Positions 58,280 to 64,000 of a DNA stretch of 64,000 bases are shown piece after piece. The position numbers and the translations under genes were made by a program. Under the pieces are notes generated by a model. It had not been told where the DNA came from. It did not search any database and saw only the letters and a program-made list of their open reading frames with translations. The stretch is from Massariosphaeria phaeospora (Eukaryota; Ascomycota; Dothideomycetes; Pleosporales): NCBI GenBank assembly GCA_011032825.1, contig JAADJZ010000005.1, positions 1,927,001 to 1,991,000 of the forward strand. The letters are read 5' to 3'. Within the stretch, counting starts at the first letter, position 1. Each line of letters opens with the position of its first letter.

Positions 58280-61200
58280 TCAGGTCTGTTCCTCGCGCGG
58301 ACTCTTCGTGCCCGTCACGCCACGCTGCCTGCCGACCGCCATCTTCAGCGCCACGAGCTTCTCCTCCGTGACCTTAATCGCCTCGTCCATCTGGCGCTTT
58401 TTAATATCCTCATTGACAATACGGTCCTGCATCTCGTAGGCCTGGCGCATGCCGGCGCCGACACCGACAGCCGAGTGCACGCGGTCGAGCGCGACGCGCT
58501 CCTCGATCCACTTCCACAGTTCGCTTTCCTCGGTGCGCCAGATCTCCTCGTATGCGACTTGTCGCGCCGCGGGAGAGCCGTGGCTGTGGCTGTGCGAGAG
58601 GCCGCCGGCGGTGGGTGGTGCGCTGCGGAAGAACCAGCTGTAGATTAGGAGCGCGATGAGGAGGCCCATGACGGTTTGGGTGGTGACGATCAGCTCTAGG
58701 ATGTCTGCCACAGGGCCCAGGAGGCTCCGGATGGGGTCGAATAAGCCCCAGTTACTCTGTTTGGCTTGGTTCGCGGATTGTAGCGAGTGCGTTGTGGTGG
58801 CTGCGGTAGGATCGTCGGTGACGGGCACTTTCGACCGCTTCTTAGACCTCGCCCCCTTCCCTGGTACTTTTGCGGGGCCTACTTTGGCAGCAACGGCGGT
58901 CCGCAGCGACGCGGAGAGGGCGGTAGCGTAAGACATCTGGCCATCACTGGCGCCTTTTTCGATAGGCCCTAGATGTTGTTAGCTATCAGGCATTGTACAG
59001 CAGCCCACAAGGTATCGCATACCTCTCAGCCAGCTCTTCCCGCTCCACTCGACAATGAAAGTCATGATGAGTCTGGTACTGTTATTGGGTCCCCACATCA
59101 TGCAATACCTCGTCTTCGTAACGAAGATGTTCCCACTGGGCACGTCAGGGGTTTGTGTGTTGCACAACACTGTAACGGCCCTTTCTAGGTCAAACTGTTC
59201 CAGGCTCATCGAGATGTTGCATTTTGTCTGCCTGGGTCCGATACTACCAGGCAATGGCTTGATGTAAGAGTAGGTGAAGGTCTTGCTGTCTTCGCCAAGA
59301 CCCTTTTTATCGTCCTCCAATACGAGTTCTGTCGACTTCTGGTCTTCGAGAAGCCATTTGCGCATGAATATGCCCGACGCAGGACCAAACATCATAGAGT
59401 ATATCTTGCCAAGAGGTGCAGGAATGGTGGTATCGATGAGAAATTTCTCGAAATGCTGATCATTATCGCCGCACTCCGTAGGGGCATGGGTCGCTGGGCC
59501 GGGAAAGTCCTGAGCCGCGGCAGCCGCAGCAGTGGCGGCAGCCTCCATGCCATCAGTGGCTTTATTGGGTCCACTGACAGCTTGTGCTATAGTGGCACTC
59601 GCCTTCCGGATTTCGGCCGTCGTGGATCCTCGTTCGCTGCCCGCTATACTTCCTTCAGCTGTTTCCGTGAAACTTTCCATACCATCTTCTTCCTCAGCAT
59701 CTTCGTCGTAGACCTCGTCGTCCGAATCCTGAATAGTGCCATCGTCGCTACCAACCGATTCAGCTTTCTCGGTCTTGTCGCCGGTGCCGGCCGCGCCATC
59801 GAGAGCCACACCATTCAGCGAGGACTTGAGATTTGGATGTGAGATCTTCCAGATGCCGATGATCAGGTCATATGTAGAATCGCGAGAAAGAAAGGAAGCG
59901 AAAACATTGCGGGCGTGGAGAGTCTGGATGACGATCGCGTTAGGGAACACAACAGCAGTGGATTTCTTCTCCACCGTTACCACCTCATCAAAGCTTACGA
60001 CGAGATTCGTCACCCAACCTAGGATGTTGCTTGAAAAGCACAAGTGTCCCTCAGACACGTACAAACGACCCTGAAGTAAAATCTCCTTTTGGAGTGCAGC
60101 GCTGTAGTCCTCGATGAGATAGTCGTCTTCAGGGACACTCTTGAAGAGGCTGTGGAAATCTCTGTTTCGCTTCGGCGATGCTACTGCAAAACCCGTTCCA
60201 TTCAGGCGTTGTCCATTCAGCGCTGCACTGGGTGCTAGTGTCGTCGTACTGGCTCCTATGACAGCAGCGATTGTATTCCCGGTGGTCGCAGAGCTGCCCC
60301 TATGCCGTCTTCTCCGACCACCGCTTATACGACTCCGAATGCTTCCTTGCCGCTGGACTGATGCCGCTGTCGCAGGAGAATCTGTGACCTCGGACTGTCG
60401 CGGTGGTGTTGCAGCTCCGCCTGAAGCGTTAGTCAGGGCGCGTGAACGCTCGTCTCCCGAGCCTGCAGGCTTCTCCGATGCATAAGCAGCGGATACCGCC
60501 TGTGCGGCCGCAACGTCCTCGGCTTTCGCCGACACCTCGTCCGCTCGCATCGGCAAGGCCACTGTTGAGCTTTTAGGGCTGGGGTCTGTGTCTGCTATTC
60601 CAAGGTGCGCCAAGCTCAGATCTCCCGATCCGAGAGTCTCGACGGCAGGTCTTCGCTTCTCCGCCCCGGTTGTCTCAGTAGGTCCGTGACCGTCCTCTGG
60701 CCCAATGACTTCTTCACCACCGGCGTCCCCTGATTGCTTGAGTTCGGCGTTCTGCTGCTGGTTACCGGTTTTGTTCTTATTAATTGGCGTGTTGTTAGCG
60801 ATAGTAGTGCTTAAAGTGTTAGCAGCGTTTTGCGCTGCAGAAAATACAGATGAGAAAAATCCGCTAGGAGACTGGGGCACGTCGGTACCTCCTGGTGTCT
60901 TTACTTCTTCGAGGGTTGGTGTTAAAGGTGCTGACATGGAATTGGATAGTCTACTAGGGGGATTCGTGGCTGAGCGCGCTCGTCGGTGCGATATCATGTT
61001 ACCAGAAGGTGAGACGACAACATGAGGATTTGGGGGCGGAGCGTTCTGTTTGGCACCAGTTTTGGCACTCGCAGTGGATTCCGTGGGAAGGGGTGGAGGT
61101 TTCGCATCCGTGGGCGTGGGAGGTGTCACCAAGGTCGTCGGAGCGTCGTCCGAGTTGGGTGGAGTGGACGGGATTTGCGTTAGAATCCTCTTCGGCGCAC

Positions 61201-62384
61201 TCGAAGGGAGTACGGGAGTCGATTGAGTCTCTGCGCCGTCATGGATTTGTGTGCCCGAACCCTCCAGCACCCTAGGTCCGGCCCGTTTGCCGCCAAAAAG
61301 CGCACCCAACGCAGCTCCGCCAGCGGGCCTACCACTGTCCGTATCTTTCGCTTGAGTAGCCCTCCGGATGGGGGCGAACGCCTCCTTCAGCTTGCCCACT
61401 GACGATGTACCTCGCTGACTGCTTTCGGCCCCGGCGTTGGCTGTGGTGGAGTGCGGAGCGGGCGCTTCCCCGGCGGATGTAGCGGAATCGACGAGCGTCG
61501 TGTCCGAGGGAGAGTCGACCGTCTCGGAGGCAATCAGGGGCGAGGAGAGGGTGAGAAAGGCGGCGTGTGAGTGATGCGGCGAGATGCCTGGACGCACTGG
61601 AGCAGAGCTGTGACCGGTTAGCGGTGACGCGCAAGCCGAGTGCGTAGCACCGGGCGTCGGGTCATGGACAAAGAAAGAGTCCGGAATAAATAATAATGCA
61701 GCGGTATCACAAAAAATAGGAGATGGCAATGGGAGCGAGTGTGCACAGGTCCGCCATGTATGCGGCCGTGGTGCGCGGTGGGGGAGCTGGGGGGGGAAGC
61801 TGGCCAGAACGGCGTCGTGGTCCGCAGTGCGTCAGAGCTTCTCTTCGCCGTGCACTGGAACCCCGCCGGTCCACTGCAGCGTCGGCGCAGACGGGTTGGA
61901 AGAACCACGGCCGAGAGACTGAGAGGACTTACTTTTCTGCATCCGAGTCCTCAGTCAGAAGACTGCTGGCAACGCTCTTGGCCAGCCCAATCGACTCTTC
62001 GCTCTGGAACTGCGAGTCCTGGAACAGCGGCGGCCTGTCTGGCAGAGGAGGGATGCTTTCGGTCGAGTCGGCCTGCGATAGGTCGTCCTGGACCGATTTC
62101 CTCCGTCTACGGCCCTTGAACAGCTTCGAGATACGGCGCCGGTGCGACGTCTCGCCCTGGTCGTCCTCGGAGTCGCGACGCCGGAACTTATCCAGCGCCC
62201 CGTCGCCAGACGACTGCAAATCGCTCGCTGCGTCGCCGCGACTGCCTCCGCTGGCAAGTGAGACTGCCGACGAGCTGAAGCCGCCCCTGGAGCCCTTGCG
62301 CGTCCCGGGGGCCGCCAGGGAGTTCTCTCTGCTGGACTGCCCGACCGAGGGCGTGACGCTGCGTGCGCGCTCCGAGGCTGCCAT
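58280..62384 (-). CDS. GRAM-VASt sterol-transfer protein (LAM/Ysp2 type)
   Basis: Three exons: 62384-61933, 61607-59023, 58968-58280; phases 2 and 1 agree, 1241 residues. Intron 1 is long (325 nt) but ends in a canonical CTAAC...TCACAG. Intron 2 (54 nt) joins EWSGKSWLRG to PIEKGASDGQ. The first 600 residues are disordered and Ser/Pro-rich. The GRAM/PH-like domain, about 630-745, has FHSLFKSVPEDDYLIEDYS, GRLYVSEGHLCFSSNILGW and FASFLSRDSTYDLI. The VASt sterol-binding domain, about 865-1015, has FEKFLIDTTIPAPLGKIYSMM and YCMMWGPNNSTRLIMTF. One membrane helix near 1100-1125 (TVMGLLIALLIYSWFF) is followed by a C-terminal coiled segment. LAM proteins sit at ER contact sites and move ergosterol between ER and plasma membrane or vacuole. 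Confidence 0.93.
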
Positions 62385-62928
62385 GCTTGCGTTGTAACTG
62401 CGCGGTGTAGGCGCTCAGCGAGGGGGTCGGCCGGTCTTCTTCGTGAACGGGAATGTATTATTAGACGCTCATGGCGATGCTGCGGGCAGCTAGGGTGGGT
62501 GACTGTGGGGACCGCGATGATGTCGATGTCCGGGGGATTGATTACGTCGCGCTCGAGGCGGGAGCGCAAGTATAGCTGGGTAAGGCGAATGCAGAGGGAA
62601 ACATGCTATGAGAAACGAAAGTCAAGCTAGGATGGAGGCCTGGAGGGAGTCGAGACAAGAACAGGTAGAGGCAGAGGTGGAGTGCTCAGCCACGGACTGG
62701 ACTGGATGCCTCAGTGTCTGTCCCGCTGGTGACGCAGGCGCAGGTGATGGCTGCAGGGGGCCAATCACGCGCCTGCCCGGCCGACAAGCGAGGGCCCCGG
62801 TGAATCCGGCAGGGCTCGAAGTGGCTGTCCACCGCCGAACTGCCCTTCACCGCACATCTCACATTGCACCCCTACACCTACGCCTCCGCCTGTCCTCGCC
62901 ATGACTGCACACCTCTCGCCGCGCCACC
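62385..62928. promoter_or_regulatory. Divergent promoter region
   Basis: 544 bp between the starts of the sterol-transfer gene and the plus-strand gene at 62929. The right edge is CT/CA-rich, like a fungal leader. No TATA box is obvious. Confidence 0.45.
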
Positions 62929-64000
62929 ATGGAATCTGCACACCTCACCAAGGCCCACGAGCACGTCCGCAACGCTGCGACGGCCACGTTCGGGAACAGC
63001 ATCGCGACTGCGGGCACAGAGCATGAGCTTGCTGCCTCCGCCTTCCACGACGCCGCCGAAGATACCCACAACGCGGAGGTAGGCAGCTCTTGCTTTGTTG
63101 ACTCCAGCCGTGTTCCTAATACATGTATAGGCCCTCCGCATACTGTCGCTCCTCGAAGGCCACCACCACCGGCTCGCAACGCTGATCAAAGAACCGCCGC
63201 GCAAGAAAGCGAAGGAGCGAGTCACCACCTCAGAAGACCCAGAGGCAGCCACCACGTCGCCTCCGCCAAAAGGCTCAGCATCCCGCACGGCATCCCCCTC
63301 CACCACGTCGCCGACACGCGCGCCTTCCCGCCGCCGACTGCCCCAGTCATCCATAGCCAGCAACCTCGCCGAGAAGCGGGGCATACCGGGCGCACGCCGA
63401 AGCACCCCCTCGAACGCACCGGTATCCGTGACCAACGCGCTCGCAGGTCGCAATGAGACGCCCTCTACGCCGGTTCGGGATCTTCTTGAACGGCAGTCGC
63501 GACAGGCAGAAGCCAGTAAACGGAACGACTCCTCCGCCAGAGATGAGGCCCCTGCTCGCCAGGAAGTCACTTCTCCCTCAGACGAGGGCTTCCGACGGTT
63601 TTACTCTGCCTTTGGCGGTGTTATATCCGCCATTTCCGCGCCTCTAGCTTTCACCTCCCTTCCGCTAAATCCTATTTCCCCTACCTCAGCTGCAGACGCC
63701 CCGCCCTCGCCCACCAAAGAGAAGGGCAACAAATCGACGACGCAATCACCGGAAGCACCGCGCACCGTAAGATCTAGCATACCCGACCTGGCATCCCTGA
63801 TCAGCAAGCCCGCTCTGCGCGCACTCCAAGAAGACGGTTCTGCCCCGCTCGGCCCCTTCGCCAACAACGAGTCCTTCTACTTCGTGCCCACGAGCGGCGG
63901 CACCACGTCCTACGCCTCGATCCTCCAAGCCCAAAACGCGCAGCACCACGCTGCGCAGAACCCACACCTGCACTCCATCAACGAAGGGGAAATCGAGAAC
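62929..64000 (+). CDS. Protein with possible N-terminal MIT-like helices, partial
   Basis: Exon 1 is 62929-63078 (MESAHLTKAHEHVRNAATATF...). A 52-nt intron follows, and exon 2 from 63131 stays open to the window end, so at least 340 residues are present and the 3' end is missing. Residues 1-75 look like a three-helix MIT-type module: alternating A..H...A positions, AASAFHDAAEDTHNAEALRILSLLEGHHHRLATLI. Then comes a basic nuclear-signal-like PPRKKAKER, a long Ser/Pro/Ala disordered stretch, and conserved-looking short segments: GFRRFYSAFGGVISAISAPLAF, SSIPDLASLISKPAL and ESFYFVPTSGGTTSYASIL. An Atg38-like autophagy subunit also has an N-terminal MIT domain; that is one possibility, not a firm call. 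Confidence 0.7.

Noticed and set aside
61608..61729. Start of the sterol-transfer protein at 61729 (MPSPIFCDTAALLF...)
   Set aside because: The frame is open there, but the exon 1 donor at 61932 and the CTAAC...TCACAG acceptor at 61608 join an upstream coding exon in phase, and the extra residues lie within that intron.

Overview
The window is nuclear DNA of a filamentous ascomycete (Pezizomycotina; the gene content and the intron style suggest Dothideomycetes, but that class call is only an inference). The evidence is short GT-AG introns (mostly 47-130 nt) with CTAAC/CTGAC-type branch sites, CT-rich leaders, no operons, and fungal housekeeping genes: a Drs2-type flippase, Atg3, PHF5A/Rds3, pinin, CSN6, and a GRAM-VASt sterol-transfer protein. 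I rebuilt exon structures by hand from splice sites, reading phase and family conservation. Every multi-exon model listed keeps an open frame with correct phase.

Layout. 1-9 kb: an alpha/beta hydrolase (-), a disordered protein (+) and a secreted GMC oxidoreductase (+). 9-13.5 kb: the P4-ATPase flippase (+). 14-18.5 kb: an NmrA-like oxidoreductase (-) and a family X DNA polymerase (-). 19.5-23.2 kb: a small secreted protein (+), ATG3 (-) and a broken 2-oxoglutarate/Fe(II) oxygenase (+). 24.6-28 kb: a possible 83-residue spliced gene, then the splicing factors PHF5A (-) and pinin (+) sharing one 334-bp promoter region. 29-37.2 kb: an epoxide-hydrolase-like protein, a sorbitol/xylitol-type dehydrogenase and CSN6, all (+). 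38.6-49.4 kb: two disordered hypotheticals (-), a proline-rich hypothetical (+) and a membrane-anchored DUF3445 haem-dependent N-demethylase-like protein (-). 58.3-64 kb: a sterol-transfer (LAM-type) protein (-), divergent from a partial gene with a possible MIT domain (+) that runs off the end.

The most unusual part is 51.1-57.9 kb. It holds about 22 same-orientation, diverged tandem units of roughly 240-480 bp with no convincing gene. Each unit has a T-run followed by AGAC, a short hairpin, a purine tract, a strongly conserved GGGGCTTATATACC core, and often a GATGCTCATCATCAC block. The hairpin sequence changes from unit to unit while pairing is kept (ACACC/GGTGT, GCAC/GTGC, CTTC/GAAG, GCAG/CTGC, TTCACA/TGTGAA). 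On the minus strand the core reads as a TATATAAG box followed by a polypyrimidine tract. I know of no described family that matches it.

The genes are mostly independent. Functional links are the PHF5A/pinin pair (both splicing) and lipid or membrane traffic (flippase, GRAM-VASt protein, ATG3), but these sit far apart and nothing suggests co-regulation.
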